Source of the DNA: Cyanidium caldarium | Taxonomy: Eukaryota > Rhodophyta > Bangiophyceae > Cyanidiales > Cyanidiaceae | NCBI GenBank assembly: GCA_026184775.1 | Contig: JANCYW010000011.1 | Span: forward strand, 348,591-412,590 | Reading direction: 5' to 3' | DNA length: 64,000 bases | In this document: one piece after another, positions 25,035 to 34,732 of the stretch | Layout of the letters: the number at the start of each line of letters is the position of its first letter | How positions within the stretch are numbered: position 1 is the first letter of the stretch | Made by a program: the position numbers and the translations under genes | The notes under the pieces: generated by a model | Database searches by the model: none | The model's input: only the letters and a program-made list of their open reading frames with translations | Told to the model about the DNA's origin: nothing

Positions 25035-27354
25035 ATGGAGTGGGACGGTCGGCAGCGCATCACCTGTGCTTGGAGCAGCGTCACCGACGAGGAGTACAGC
25101 GAGGAGTGGCGAGCATTGGCAGTCACGCCGCAGCTGCGGCAATGGGCTCAATTGCGAGCGCGGGCGTCGCTCGTGCATATAGAGCCGGAGACCGACCCGG
25201 AATGGATAGACACCGACGGGACGGCCGCGGGTGCAAGTGCCGCGTCAGAGAGCGCTGGCAGTGGAGAGGGCGTGAGCGAAGGAGGATGCAGTGGTGGCGA
25301 TGAGGACGATATCGGCAGCGAACCTGATCACAACGGGAAAGCGAGTGCCTCCCCGTGCGCCTCTTTCAAGCGCCCGCGCCGTCGGATGCCCCTCGGCCTC
25401 CAGGTGGAGCGATGGCTGGCGCAGCAGCATCGCGGCGTGGCGGCTGCAGTGCAACAGTGTGGTGGCCGGATGGCGTATGTGCCGGGCGATGTCGTACGCA
25501 CCGAGCTGTCCACCTGGATAAGTGAACAGGGCGACCGCGTCACCGTCTCGGCATCGCTGCAGCAGGCCATCGGTCGCGTGGAGCAGAAGCGCCTCTGCCG
25601 CGGCCACCACTCGGTCTCCCGCCTGGTGTGGCTGTCTTTTGCGCATGCAACGGGGGAAGAGGAATCGGCGTCGGTGTGGGGCGTGCTGTGGAGTCGGCGG
25701 CGTTACCGCGTCGTCGCCGTCGGCGTGGCGTTGCGCACGGGGCGCGCCTCTCGGGGCGTCGTGCAACTGGATGGCGTTGCGGACGCCGACGCCGACGCGT
25801 CGAATGCAACGGTCATCGCCGTCGGCGCCGCTCGTAACGGCATCGTGGCCGTGGTGAGCGGCTGCCGAGAACTGGACGTGTACACCGCGCAGACACCATC
25901 CCGCTCACCGGATGCCGCCGCGGATTCCCCGCCGACTGTGCTGCATCTGCAGCTGAGGCAGCAGGCGCGCCTGCCAACCCTACATCGCCTCGTGGCGTTG
26001 GATGTGTCGCCGAGCGGCCGTTATATCGCGGCACTATCCGCATCCGGTACGCTGCTGGTGCTACGCAACACCGCGACCACTGCGTCGCCCTCTTCGGTGG
26101 CCTTTCAGCTGCTCCACAGCTGCTCGTTGGCGGCCTATTCGGACAGGCCATCGGTCGAGACATTGCACCCGCGCCCGCGTTCGCCGTCCACCTTCGATGC
26201 CTCTGCATGCCATTTCCTCTGTCATGAGCGCAGCGTGCTGGTGGCTTGGCGCGGCACGGTGTGGCAAGTGCCGCTACCGCTGATCCGTCCTGGCGGCACG
26301 CAATGCGCCCTGCGTTCATCATCGCCGCGACGGTTGGCGCAAATGCACATCGGCACCACCGGCGATGCGGCTACGCTCGCCCGTCCAGCCCTGTTGGCGA
26401 TGATGCCGATCCGACACAGCGGCAGCAGCGGTCTCGTTCTGGAGCGGCCGCACCACCGCCTGTCCTCTACGCCACTGGATACGCTGGTGTTGCTGGCCAC
26501 CAGCGACACCCTGCTGCTGGTGGATATCGGCGATGCGACCGGTCCACACACTGCACCGCCGCTTCTGGTAGCCGATACGGTGCTGTTGCACGCCCCGTGT
26601 GTACAAGTGTCCGAGTGGCGACTGCTGCCGCTGGTGCGCCTGCTGACCGATGATGCGCGCAAGCGGTATCGCCGAAGCATTCGACGACCGCCGCGGGTGC
26701 GTGTGGATGCAGTATGGCAGACGGGACGCGACGGTGACGATCCGGCCGAGCGGCACGAGGTGGTGGTGATGGTGGCGGGCATGCATTCTGGCGCTGTGGC
26801 CCTGTTACACGTCACGGTGCATCCGGTGGCGCTGACGAGCAGGACGGCGCGCTCGCCGGCGTTGATCGTGGCCGATTTGTTGCCGTTGTGGGTGCCGCTG
26901 CCGCGGGCAACCGAGAAAAGTGCCGAGGGGACGCGTGGTGCCTGTGCGGGCGCCGCACTGGTGCCGCTCTCGTGTACCGAGGCGTCGATGCAACGACAGC
27001 GGCTGTTGCTGGTGCGCGCTTGGGATGCGCCGTCGTCTGCGCATTGCCCGTTACCCGTTCGATGGAGCGGGATGGCGGCGGTGGTGTTGTCGCGACCGCC
27101 GCCCGACACCGCATCCGATCCTGCAAAAGCGGCCTACCTGCGCGCGCTGGAGTCCACGGTGGCGCGTCTGCGCGCGGCCCGTCGGGAGCGCGTGCGAGAG
27201 CGATGCGAGCAGGAAAGGGAGGGTGACGGTGCGCAGCGCGCTGCACGATTGTACCTGAGCGCACCGCGAGAACTGGTTGACGCGACGCAGCATGGCCACG
27301 GGAATGCAGAGCGGGAGGGGCGATGGAGTGCGGTCGATGGTCGTGCGGATGACC

Positions 27355-27388
<34 letters not shown>

Positions 27389-27452
27389 ATGGATGGGCAA
27401 CGTGCAACAGCGCGCCCAGCAATGGGTACAGCAGTGGGAGCGAGAGCCGTGA
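25035..27452 (+). CDS. Unknown β-propeller-like protein with acidic tail
   Basis: An 805-residue protein not assigned to a family. Several segments look like propeller blades (VIAVGAARNGIVAVVSGCRELDV; LDVSPSGRYIAALSASGTLLVL; VLLATSDTLLLVDIG; VVVMVAGMHSGAVALLHVTV). The end is a charged helix (VARLRAARRERVRERCEQE) and a pure Asp run encoded by a GAC repeat at 27357-27387, then a Trp/Gln-rich end. The N-terminus (MEWDGRQRITCAW; WRALAVTPQLRQWAQLRAR) is followed by an acidic linker. Candidates are a nucleoporin or an RNA polymerase I factor with a propeller; I cannot decide. The ATG at 25035 is the first in frame. Divergent from TRM61. Confidence 0.6.
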
Positions 27453-27481
27453 GCTTTCGCGATCCTTGCACCTACTTCCGC

Positions 27482-29452
27482 TTACCGTTCACGTTCCGTC
27501 TCGGGGCGCAGCATGCCGGGACGCGATGCGTCCGCCAGTTGCTCCATGGCCGCCTGCAACAGACGCAGATTGTAATCGATGAGCGTGGAGCGGCGTTCAA
27601 AGTTCGCCGCCTGGAAGATGCCGACCAGTGTGAGGTATATGCCGACATCCACCACATACAGCAGCATGTGGTTGTCGAGGCGCACCAGGGCGTAATGTAG
27701 GCGATCCGCCGTCAGCCGGGCGGATGCCGCACCCACAGCACTGGACGATGTCTCGGGAGATGCTGCGCCTGCTGCGGCACGGGAGTCAGCGACATCGACG
27801 ACCTGGTCCACCCGCTCTTCTTTCGGTTCACTCGACGGCAACACCTCCGTCGCGCGCTGCGGGCGATACGCTGCCCGCAAATCGTCCACAGCCACAAACG
27901 CATCTGCGCACAGCTCCAAGTCGGCCGGATGCACGGACGACGCGTCCGTCGCCAGGTACAGCTTGGTGACCTTGTCGAACAGGAACACCTTCTCCATGCC
28001 ACAACTCGCCACCATGCCGTTCAGCAGCTGCTCCAGCAGCAGCAGTTCCGGTGTGAGTCGTTGCACCGTGCGCGCCAACGCCTCGTAACACGAGTTGTCG
28101 AAGGTGGACGTCAGCGACAGGCCGAGCCGTCGTTCCGGACTGGGCGGTGTCGCGTCCCCCTCGAAAGGTAGGTAAAACGGCTGGCGGTGAGCGGCAAACT
28201 CCCACAGGCACGCCGCCCGCAACATCTCCTCCAGGGCGTCCCACAGCTCGCGCTCGCGGGCAAACCGCTCGTCGTCGCTCAGCGTATCGCTCTTGTGCAG
28301 CAACACTTGTATCACCGGTTCGCGACGCCGCCCGATGCTGCCATGGCCGATGGTCTCGCTCGACGGTGCGTCGTAGTGGCGCGCCAGCACCTCTGTCAAT
28401 TGGCACAGGCACCGGAGTGCCTCCAGCCAGTCGGGTGCCGTCGCGTCGATGACGAAAAGCAGTGCGTCGCAATCGGCCAGCACCGCGTCGTAACAGGAGG
28501 TGGCGGTCGCGACCGCGTCGTGAGCGACCGAACCGTCACGCGATCCGCTCTGCACATCGGGCGGCGACCGCTGGGCATCCCTGGGCAGGCGCGGCGCCAG
28601 AGACAGAGGCGAGGAGCGGTGGCGGCGCGGCGCACCATCACCGCCCCGCGTGCTCGGCAGCGGTGGGCGGGTGCTCGTCCGGCGGCCAGCGGTGCCCGAT
28701 TTCGAAGGGGCACCTGCGGCGGTCGCGGTCGTGCGCCGCCAAAAGTCGCTCCCACACGCGGGCGTGTCCACCACTTGAAACTGCATCCACACGCTGTGGC
28801 CCATATCCTGCCGGATCACCCGGTGCGTACTCTCCAAGAAGAGCGTCTCGTGCGGCGCCACCCGGTGGAACACCACCGACTGCAGCGACGTCTTGCCGCT
28901 GCGCGCCATGCCCATGAATACGAGGCGCGGCCTGTCGCTGCGGCTGGGCACCGCCACGGCGCTACCGAGCTCGACGACCGCCGATGCCGCACTCTGTTCC
29001 GATGCCGATGCCACTTCGCGACCGCCTGCATCCACCGCTGCGGATGGCAGACCGCGCTCTGGCTCGCTGCTGGACGCAGGCGACGGTTGCCGCTGCAGCC
29101 GCTGCAACAGCAGCGAAAACGCCGACGACGCCGACGACGATACCGACGAGGCCGGCGACGTGCCTTCGGTGGCGTCGACCGGTACGGCGCCCGACTCTTG
29201 CCTATCACCGCGGCCGCCAACGCCGCCCGACCTCAGCTCCGCGTCCGTATACGGACCGAACGAGGTGGCGTACGCTTCGTAGGAACGCGCGATGGCCACC
29301 TCGGCTGCAAGCGATTCATGCCGTGGCACCCGCTGCGGTTGCGTCCGCCGCTGTTGCGCAGTCGATTCGTCTCGGTTCGGTGGTGGTTGCGCTTCGGAGG
29401 CGGCGCCTTTTACGGCTGCCGAGTCCACAGCGGTGTCCTCGTCGCCGTCCAT
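27482..29452 (-). CDS. Rag GTPase, RagC/D (Gtr2) type
   Basis: A 656-residue small GTPase of the Rag/Gtr family, which forms heterodimers and brings TORC1 to the lysosome or vacuole in response to amino acids. G1 is FMGMARSGKTS near residue 180, followed by VVFHRVAPHETLFLEST, the RagC/D signature. Switch/G3 is VVDTPACGSDFW and G4 is HKSD near 384. The C-terminal roadblock region contains VTKLYLATDASSV and ELCADAF, as in RagC. It is about 250 residues longer than human RagC: a 165-residue acidic N-terminus and a Ser/Pro/Arg insert of ~80 residues just after the switch. The frame opens upstream on GTG; the first ATG is 29452. Confidence 0.85.
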   Translation of the reverse strand: MDGDEDTAVDSAAVKGAASEAQPPPNRDESTAQQRRTQPQRVPRHESLAAEVAIARSYEAYATSFGPYTDAELRSGGVGGRGDRQESGAVPVDATEGTSPASSVSSSASSAFSLLLQRLQRQPSPASSSEPERGLPSAAVDAGGREVASASEQSAASAVVELGSAVAVPSRSDRPRLVFMGMARSGKTSLQSVVFHRVAPHETLFLESTHRVIRQDMGHSVWMQFQVVDTPACGSDFWRRTTATAAGAPSKSGTAGRRTSTRPPLPSTRGGDGAPRRHRSSPLSLAPRLPRDAQRSPPDVQSGSRDGSVAHDAVATATSCYDAVLADCDALLFVIDATAPDWLEALRCLCQLTEVLARHYDAPSSETIGHGSIGRRREPVIQVLLHKSDTLSDDERFARERELWDALEEMLRAACLWEFAAHRQPFYLPFEGDATPPSPERRLGLSLTSTFDNSCYEALARTVQRLTPELLLLEQLLNGMVASCGMEKVFLFDKVTKLYLATDASSVHPADLELCADAFVAVDDLRAAYRPQRATEVLPSSEPKEERVDQVVDVADSRAAAGAASPETSSSAVGAASARLTADRLHYALVRLDNHMLLYVVDVGIYLTLVGIFQAANFERRSTLIDYNLRLLQAAMEQLADASRPGMLRPETERER

Positions 29453-29894
29453 GCCTCGCCCGACCGGCTTTCTACCTGACCACGCCGAACGACCCCCGTG
29501 CTCCACCACCCACGCTCGCTTCAGCTGTGATCAACGCACGCCATTCCCTACCGTTCATTGCAGCGGCGCTGCTGCATGACGCCGGAAAGGCGAGTCTCCC
29601 GCTGCCAACGTCTCTCACGCACACCGCACCGTCGGCGCTCCACCGCAGGGCGCGGTGCGGACATGCGCGCGCCGGGCGTGCCAGCTGGGAGCCGATACCA
29701 CCGACGCCATGGATACATGACACCGCTGGAGGGCGCGTTTATGAGGATATGCACAGCACACCGACGGCCATGCGGGGCAGTGGGTGAATGCGAGCCGGCT
29801 TCCCTCGGCGACCATCGCACCGATATCGCATCGACATCGTCGTCTGGCGCGGCATCTCCGCTCGCCCCTCCCGGCCGTGCGGTGATGCTGTCGG
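29453..29894. other. Spacer between RagC and the parvulin gene
   Basis: Holds the RagC promoter. The only candidate gene is a plus-strand frame beginning at ATG 29576, listed separately at low confidence. No RNA gene or repeat seen. Confidence 0.4.
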
Positions 29895-29914
29895 TCAGGC
29901 TCCCTTGCCGGTGA
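29576..29914 (+). CDS. Possible small hypothetical protein
   Basis: A 112-residue frame starting at an ATG and filling the gap between two minus-strand genes. It overlaps the 3' end of the parvulin gene by 20 bases in antisense. The first 45 residues are rich in Arg and Ser without acidic runs, as in organelle presequences. A short block follows (YMTPLEGAFMRICTAHRRP) and then a Ser/Ala/Pro-rich tail. No family is recognised and it may be chance. Confidence 0.22.
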   Translation: MTPERRVSRCQRLSRTPHRRRSTAGRGADMRAPGVPAGSRYHRRHGYMTPLEGAFMRICTAHRRPCGAVGECEPASLGDHRTDIASTSSSGAASPLAPPGRAVMLSVRLPCR

Positions 29915-30905
29915 GGGCGGCGGTGGATGTCTTCATGGCGCGCTGCCAGGCCTCTTGGAAGCCGGCCGAGGGCAGGTCGGTGACATACCGCTCCTGCGGC
30001 AGTACGCGACAATGCTCCAATGCGTGTTGCAGCACCGCGCGAGACGGTCCGGGCGGGATGTCGCACAGCTCGGCCAGCGCCGATACGCTCCAGCGTTGCG
30101 GTTCGGTCTGATGGGCGATGAGCACGCTCAGCAGCTCCGCTTGGGATAGCACCAGGCCGGCGCGTGTCTGCTGAGCAGCTGGTGGCGCGGCGTCGGGCGT
30201 GCCGTACAGCGCCTCCAGTCCCGGTCGGTGGGACGGCAACGGTCGCTTGCGTCCCGCGTTCGGACCGATGACGGTACCCGGTGCGTGCGCCCCTGGCACC
30301 GGCCGCGAGTGGATCGACCACGACAGCCGTTTCAGCGTCTCCTGGAAAGCGGGATGGGCGTCGACGTCCGCAGAGGAGGAAGAGGGTGCGGCCGCGGAGG
30401 ATGGTGCCATCACAACGTCCGCGGCTGTCCGGCTCGTCGCCGTCGCCGCGTGCTGTCGCTGCTCCACCAGCACCACGTGCCAGCCGTGTTCGCTGCGAAC
30501 TTTGGTGGGCCGTTGCACGGCCACGGCGGCATCGCTGAGCACCGCTCGCTCAAACAGCTCGGTGCTCTCGCCACGGCCTATCCACCCCAGCTGACCTTGC
30601 TCGTCACGCGACGGGCAGCGAGAGTGTTGTCGCACCCGTCGCGCCCACAGTTCTTGTCGGGCGGCGTCCTCGGTGCCCACCAGTTCCTGTACCAGGCGAT
30701 CCGCCACCGTCTCGTCGTCCACCAGAATGTGTCGCACGCGTGCCGCCACCGCCACCGCTGCTGATGCAGAGTCCGGTGGTGTCGCTCGCGCGTCCACGGG
30801 CCATCGCCTGTCGGAAGCCGCAGCTGTCGGTGTCGGCCGCCCGGGCGATCGAGACGGTAGCGCAGCCGCCCGCCGTCGCATCACCCGACTCGCTCGCGCC
30901 CCCAT
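29895..30905 (-). CDS. Parvulin-type prolyl isomerase with NDUFAF4-like C-terminal domain
   Basis: About 336 residues. An Arg-rich N-terminus lacking acidic residues (GARASRVMRRRAAALPSRS) looks like a mitochondrial presequence. Next is a rotamase domain of parvulin type: VRHILVDDETVADRLVQEL, then CPSRDEQGQLGWIGRGE, then FERAVL and EHGWHVVLVEQR. After a Ser/Ala linker, the last ~90 residues (SQAELLSVLIAHQTEPQRW and SVSALAELCDIPPGPSRAVL, then HCRVLP) resemble the C-terminus of the complex I assembly factor NDUFAF4 (WTAEKIAEEY, then LKYFRVF). The parvulin assignment is good; the NDUFAF4 assignment is inference. The first ATG is at 30905, a second at 30881. Confidence 0.75.
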   Translation of the reverse strand: MGARASRVMRRRAAALPSRSPGRPTPTAAASDRRWPVDARATPPDSASAAVAVAARVRHILVDDETVADRLVQELVGTEDAARQELWARRVRQHSRCPSRDEQGQLGWIGRGESTELFERAVLSDAAVAVQRPTKVRSEHGWHVVLVEQRQHAATATSRTAADVVMAPSSAAAPSSSSADVDAHPAFQETLKRLSWSIHSRPVPGAHAPGTVIGPNAGRKRPLPSHRPGLEALYGTPDAAPPAAQQTRAGLVLSQAELLSVLIAHQTEPQRWSVSALAELCDIPPGPSRAVLQHALEHCRVLPQERYVTDLPSAGFQEAWQRAMKTSTAALTGKGA

Positions 30906-31156
30906 GTCGCCGCACCCCAACCGTGCTCAGCGCCATACAAACCCCGGTGTTGCGTGCCAACGACGTCTGACGGTCGGTGTGGGCCGGTGCCCAGCGGTCA
31001 CGCAGCGGGCAGCGGCCTCCTCCTGCTGACGTCCGCGGGATCGTCTCGAGCGGACCGCCGACAGCACCGGGGCGAGCGCGCTCCAGGAATGCGCTGGCCA
31101 TGAACGTGTTGTGTGGTACGTCCACGATGAAAAAAGTCCTACGGGTGGCGGTGTTA

Positions 31157-31178
31157 TGTGTGTGTGTGTGTGTGTGTG
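31157..31178 (+). repeat. TG dinucleotide microsatellite
   Basis: Eleven TG units in the spacer just beyond the 3' end of the AAA ATPase gene. Confidence 0.95.
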
Positions 31179-31195
31179 CCATCTTGTCGACCATA

Positions 31196-32821
31196 CTAGC
31201 GTGCCTCGGGCTGCTCGGCGTTGGTGGCGCGGGCCCGTTGCGAACGCAGATATCCCCACAGCACTTGATCCGCCTGCTGCAACACCGCCGCCATCGAGGC
31301 ACCTGCGGTACGTTGTGCCATTCTCTCCGCCCACGCTGCATCGACCGTCGGCACGCCCGCCCGCTGCATGGCCGATACACGATCGAGCAGTGCCTCGCGA
31401 CGGGCGGCAGCGCCCGGCGCCCGCACCTCCAAATGCAACTCCAGACGTCCCGGCCGCAGCACTGCCCGATCGATGCGTTGCCGCACCTCGGTCGCCGCCA
31501 CCACCAGAATGCGTGAGCGGCGCCCGCGCCCCGAGTGAAACCCGTCCAACGCCTGCAACACCACGCTGAGGATGCGGTCGTGCACGCCGGAGGCACGGTC
31601 GGCGGTGCGCGCCGGCACCAACGCTTCGAGGTGGTCGAAAAAGAGCACACACTCGCGTAGCGCGTGCGCCAATTCGAACACTTGGTGGATGGCCTGCTCG
31701 GCCTCGCCCACCACCGCCGACACGATCTCGGCCGCATCCACACACAGCACATTGGCGGCAGGTATTGCACCGGTTGCGGCGGTGTTGCAAGGGTGGGCTA
31801 GCGCCTCGGCCAGGATCGACTTGCCGTTGCCCGACGGGCCGTACAACAGCACGCCGAACACTGCCGGTGATGCGGAGGCGTCGGTGTCGCGTAGGCCGGC
31901 CGTCAGGCGACACAGCGTCGCATAGTGCTGGCGCGTCGTCTCACCGTATAGGCGCGGCGGGGTGCGCGCGCCGCTCGGGCGCCACCACAGCACCCGGCTG
32001 CCGCGCAACACCGAGGGCGCTTCCAAGTGCGGAAGCAGGGCGGCCGGCTCGACGATCTTGCCATGGCGCTGGCACATGCGGGCCAGGCGGCGGGCGGCGT
32101 CGCGCAGATCCGCAAAACTGTAGCCGGCAGTGGCGTCGGCCAGCCACGTCGGTTGTTGCAGGGTGGCCAGGTAGGCGTGCCGCGATTCCCATCGAGGCAA
32201 CGGCACCTGCATTGCCCGTTCGCAGAGCGGCACACGATAGCCAGCGGTGGCTATCGCCAGGCACCGGTGACCGTCCGGTGCGCTGCTCGACGTCCACCGC
32301 AACACGGATGCCAATGTCTGCTGCAGTCGCAAGCGGATGTCGTCCGCTCGCGCCATCAGCGCCGCCTCCGCCGCCCGCGCCCGCGCTTCGTCACTGAGCG
32401 GGACGTCGTAGTCGCTCTCGGCGGCGTCCACCATTGCAGCATCCTCCGCGGCGGATCCGCGCAGCACGCCGCCTGTCGGCGCTTCCGCGAACACGGCCTC
32501 CACCTCGTCCAAGATGACCACATCGGCTCGCGCATCCTGCACAGCCGCACACAACAGACGCTCCGCTTCGCCCGGCGCGCGCCCCAGTATGTCATTCGCG
32601 CACGACACCAGCTGGTGCGACAGACCGCGCGCCCGGCACGCCTGCCGCGCCAGTTCGGTCTTGCCGCAGCCGCGCGCTCCGTACAGCAGCAGGCAGCGGT
32701 CCGCCAGGGTTGTCCACGGGGTGTCGTCCGCTCGCCCGGACGCCGCCAACCATTCGCACACTCGCCGATACTCGTCCGTCGCCACAAACCACCAAGGCGG
32801 TGCTGCCTGTCCCTGCGTCAT
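31196..32821 (-). CDS. Divergent two-domain AAA ATPase (PEX1-like?)
   Basis: A 541-residue protein made almost entirely of two AAA modules. The first has Walker A YGARGCGKTEL near residue 50 and Walker B VVILDEVEAVF. The second has Walker A YGPSGNGKSIL and Walker B VLFFDHLEALVPAR, where the catalytic Glu of DE is replaced by His. It then has ASGVHDRILSVVLQALDG and RAVLRPGRLELHLEV, including arginine-finger positions. The GVxDRI...LxxLDG spacing is closer to PEX1 than to CDC48/AFG2, so it may be the peroxisomal import-receptor ATPase subunit. It lacks the large N-domain of those families. ATG start at 32821. Confidence 0.7.
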   Translation of the reverse strand: MTQGQAAPPWWFVATDEYRRVCEWLAASGRADDTPWTTLADRCLLLYGARGCGKTELARQACRARGLSHQLVSCANDILGRAPGEAERLLCAAVQDARADVVILDEVEAVFAEAPTGGVLRGSAAEDAAMVDAAESDYDVPLSDEARARAAEAALMARADDIRLRLQQTLASVLRWTSSSAPDGHRCLAIATAGYRVPLCERAMQVPLPRWESRHAYLATLQQPTWLADATAGYSFADLRDAARRLARMCQRHGKIVEPAALLPHLEAPSVLRGSRVLWWRPSGARTPPRLYGETTRQHYATLCRLTAGLRDTDASASPAVFGVLLYGPSGNGKSILAEALAHPCNTAATGAIPAANVLCVDAAEIVSAVVGEAEQAIHQVFELAHALRECVLFFDHLEALVPARTADRASGVHDRILSVVLQALDGFHSGRGRRSRILVVAATEVRQRIDRAVLRPGRLELHLEVRAPGAAARREALLDRVSAMQRAGVPTVDAAWAERMAQRTAGASMAAVLQQADQVLWGYLRSQRARATNAEQPEAR

Positions 32822-33151
32822 GAGAGGGTGGAGGAGACTGTCCAGCTGCGACCGAGCTTCAGGCGCAGCGTCGTCCAGATCACCGCCGACACTTTTGAGG
32901 CGGCATCAGACCGCACTCCTTTCCAGCAGGCAACGCTCGCCGTGATCTCATTGACTTTGTTCACGCCGCAACCGGGGAATCTCTGTGCCTTCTGCGCCTG
33001 CCCGCACACGCTTCCGTCGGCCCCCCGTCGGTCGGGCGCGGTCGCCCAGCGCGTGCGGACCCGCGTCGAGCGCCGAGCAAGCGCTTCCGGCGTGGAGCCT
33101 CTCCACAGGTTCTTTGTGGGTGGGATACGCACCCCTCCACCAGAGCGCGTC
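32822..33151. other. Divergent promoter of the AAA gene and ACLA
   Basis: No gene or RNA recognised. The ACLA frame stays open through it but with no conserved protein content and no suitable ATG. Confidence 0.4.
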
Positions 33152-34531
33152 ATGGCGCGGAAGAAGATCCGCGAGTACGACGCCAAGCGGTTGCTGTGCC
33201 ACCACTTGAAACGCCACCTGATGGCGATGCAGGCGACGAGCAGCACGCGGCTGGCCGATGCGGCCCATGAGCACGACTGGCTGGCGCGCTGCCGCCTGGT
33301 GGTGAAACCGGATATGTTGTTCGGCAAGCGCGGCAAGCACAATCTGGTGGCGCTGAACGTGGATGTGGACGGCGCACAGCGTTTCCTGACGCAGCTGCTG
33401 CACGAGCGCGGGGAGGTGGAGGTGGGCGGGGTGCGCGGCACCGTGACCACCTGTCTGGTGGAGCCGTTCATTCCACACCAAGTGGAATACTATCTCAGTA
33501 TTCGGAGCGTGCGCGAGGGCAATGAGGTGCGCTTCAGCTGCTACGGCGGCATGGACGTGGAGGAGCGCTGGGAGGATGGGCGCCGGCAGTTGGTGCGGCC
33601 GGGCGAGCGATATACCGCGGCGGAGGCGTTGGCGCTGGTGCGGGATGAGCCTGACGCCGGCCGCCGGGAGAAGCTGGCGTCGTTCGTGGCGGAGTGTTTC
33701 GCGGTGTATGACGATCTGGATTTCACCCTGATGGAGATGAATCCGCTCACCGTTGCGGTACCGCCGATGTCGCTGGCGATGGAGGGCGCCGCAAACGCCG
33801 ACGGCCTCGCCGAGACGGTGCTGCCGCTGGATATGCGCGGCGAGCTGGACTCGTATGCCGCGTTCCAGAACGCGCGCAAGTGGTTGAATGTGGAGTTCCC
33901 GGAGGCGTGGGGTCGGCAAAAGTGGCCGCAAGAGCGTGCAGTGGCCGAGCTGGACGAGAAATCCAGCGCCTCGCTCAAGCTGACCATTCTGAATCCCCGT
34001 GGGCGCATCTGGACCATGGTGGCCGGCGGCGGCGCCTCGGTCATCTACAGCGACACCGTGGTCGATTTGGGGTATGGCGACGAGCTGGGCAATTATGCCG
34101 AGTACAGCGGTAACCCGAAACCGGAGGAGACGTACCTGTTCGCGCGCGAGCTGCTCGACCTGGTCACGCACGAGCCCGACGGGCGACCGCGTTGTCTGCT
34201 CGTCGGCGGCGGCATCGCCAACTTCACCGACGTGGCTGCCACCTTTAGCGGCATCCTGCAGGCGATGAAGGATTTCGCCGGCAAGCTGCAGATGGCCAAA
34301 GTGAAGGTGTTCGTGCGCCGCGGCGGACCCAACTACAAGACCGGTCTGCGGCTGATGGAGGAACTCGGCGCCGAACTGGGCATCCCCATGGAAGTGTACG
34401 GACCGCAAGTCAACATGACCGCCATTGTGACCATGGGCATCGAGTGGATCGCCCACGGGCCGCCGCCGGGCTCGCCGGCGGTGGTATCGCCACACCATCG
34501 CCGTAGCGCAGCCGTGGAGAATGGCGTGTGA
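33152..34531 (+). CDS. ACLA: ATP-citrate lyase subunit A
   Basis: A 459-residue subunit corresponding to the N-terminal part of animal ACLY, working with the ACLB at 16.3 kb. The ATP-grasp part begins MARKKIREYDAKRLL and includes VKPDMLFGKRGKHNLV, VEPFIPHQVEYYLSI and FTLMEMNPLTV. The citrate-binding half contains IWTMVAGGGASVIYSDTV, ELGNYAEYSGNP, LVGGGIANFTDVAATF and FVRRGGPNYKTGLRLM. The frame is open for another 1.1 kb upstream across the AAA gene, but that part is antisense noise. The ATG at 33152 gives the family N-terminus. It is ~35 residues longer than plant ACLA, the extra residues being a weakly conserved C-terminal tail. Confidence 0.96.
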   Translation: MARKKIREYDAKRLLCHHLKRHLMAMQATSSTRLADAAHEHDWLARCRLVVKPDMLFGKRGKHNLVALNVDVDGAQRFLTQLLHERGEVEVGGVRGTVTTCLVEPFIPHQVEYYLSIRSVREGNEVRFSCYGGMDVEERWEDGRRQLVRPGERYTAAEALALVRDEPDAGRREKLASFVAECFAVYDDLDFTLMEMNPLTVAVPPMSLAMEGAANADGLAETVLPLDMRGELDSYAAFQNARKWLNVEFPEAWGRQKWPQERAVAELDEKSSASLKLTILNPRGRIWTMVAGGGASVIYSDTVVDLGYGDELGNYAEYSGNPKPEETYLFARELLDLVTHEPDGRPRCLLVGGGIANFTDVAATFSGILQAMKDFAGKLQMAKVKVFVRRGGPNYKTGLRLMEELGAELGIPMEVYGPQVNMTAIVTMGIEWIAHGPPPGSPAVVSPHHRRSAAVENGV

Positions 34532-34732
34532 AGCGAATCGGGAGAGACACGGGCGGCCTGTGGCACGCTGCCTGTTCTTGTCCACGATACCCCCCTGCTA
34601 AAACACCCCTGCAGTCCGTCCCACATCGGTTCCCCCCTCCCGCTGACCCACGTGCGTTCCGGGGCGCTTCAAATAGCGATTTCGGCGCACGCGCTCCCAC
34701 GCAGCGCGCCCGATTCGCTTCTCTCTCTCTCC
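34532..34732. other. ACLA 3' flank and tRNA 5' flank
   Basis: Short spacer before the tRNA. A CT-repeat (34720-34731) lies directly before the acceptor stem. No protein gene seen. Confidence 0.4.

Noticed and set aside
30977-31516. 179-residue plus-strand frame with a hydrophobic Val/Cys segment
   Set aside because: The hydrophobic segment is just the TG microsatellite read as VCVCVC, and the rest is antisense to the AAA gene.
32027-33151. 375-residue N-terminal extension of the ACLA frame
   Set aside because: It runs antisense through the AAA ATPase gene and has no conserved content; family length sets the start at 33152.
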